64,000 nt of DNA. Origin: JBPOFY01 sp051252415. GTDB lineage: Bacteria; Verrucomicrobiota; Verrucomicrobiia; Opitutales; Coraliomargaritaceae. The notes below the pieces were generated by a model. It saw nothing but the letters and a program-made list of their open reading frames with translations, ran no database searches and was not told the origin of the DNA. This document shows, piece after piece, positions 63,982-64,000 of the stretch. Numbering within the stretch: the stretch's first letter is position 1; each line of letters begins with the position of its first letter. The stretch is taken from assembly GCA_051252415.1 (NCBI GenBank), contig JBPOGA010000005.1, forward strand, positions 62,001-126,000. The letters run 5' to 3'. Both the position numbers and the translations under genes were made by a program.

Positions 63982-64000
63982 CGTTCGTGTCAGCCGGATT

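Overview
The window looks like a chromosomal segment of a Gram-negative bacterium of the Verrucomicrobiota, most likely class Opitutia (Puniceicoccales / Coraliomargarita-like). That placement is an inference from protein style and gene order, not from a search. Supporting signs are an outer-membrane assembly and lipid A block (bamA, skp, lpxD), a carboxynorspermidine decarboxylase, a sodium/substrate symporter with its small DUF4212 subunit, weak Shine-Dalgarno signals, and intergenic DNA full of 7-nt-period arrays and REP-like palindromes. No rRNA, tRNA or CRISPR array was recognised.

Layout. 1-10150 is an accessory, repeat-rich region: the 3' end of a cyclase-like hypothetical gene, a MutT, an unknown gene, a PD-(D/E)XK nuclease fused to a DUF2075 helicase, an unknown acidic protein with a truncated duplicate beside it, a two-gene nucleotidyltransferase module, and an island of long direct repeats carrying 142-bp inverted-repeat (MITE-like) elements. 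10150-13640 holds a DPxxA-repeat protein and a UGT-type glycosyltransferase. 13938-23114 is a long minus-strand housekeeping block: rplY-pth-rpsF-ssb-rplI-dnaB-bamA-skp, a terminator, then lpxD-prs.

23322-31700 has nspC, a small membrane protein translationally coupled to a cyclic-nucleotide-sensor histidine kinase, a LysM-ParB-EVE operon without parA, and a very large FecR-TPR-beta-barrel protein divergent from a 1187-residue secreted protein (31794-35357). 35421-42030 has thymidine kinase, an rRNA-type methyltransferase, the symporter pair and a P1B-type metal ATPase. 42600-54575 is mixed: small secreted and hypothetical proteins, a HAD hydrolase, a DUF374 acyltransferase, pyrE, an FMN reductase, an ADP-ribosylglycohydrolase homologue, rlmJ, recO-like, holB, a four-helix-bundle protein and an SRAP-family protein. 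Its intergenic gaps hold REP-like elements, including one with terminal inverted repeats and an apparent target duplication.

54886-63981 is the spc/alpha ribosomal cluster on the minus strand (rplE-rpsN-rpsH-rplF-rplR-rpsE-rplO-secY-map-rpsM-rpsK-rpsD-rpoA-rplQ), ending in a strong terminator. It lacks rpmD, adk, infA and rpmJ at their usual places.

The housekeeping genes are ordinary. The second looks belong to three things: the nuclease-helicase and nucleotidyltransferase modules at the left, the inverted-repeat element families, and the recurring 6-7-nt-period arrays that often come in inverted pairs around a short core.
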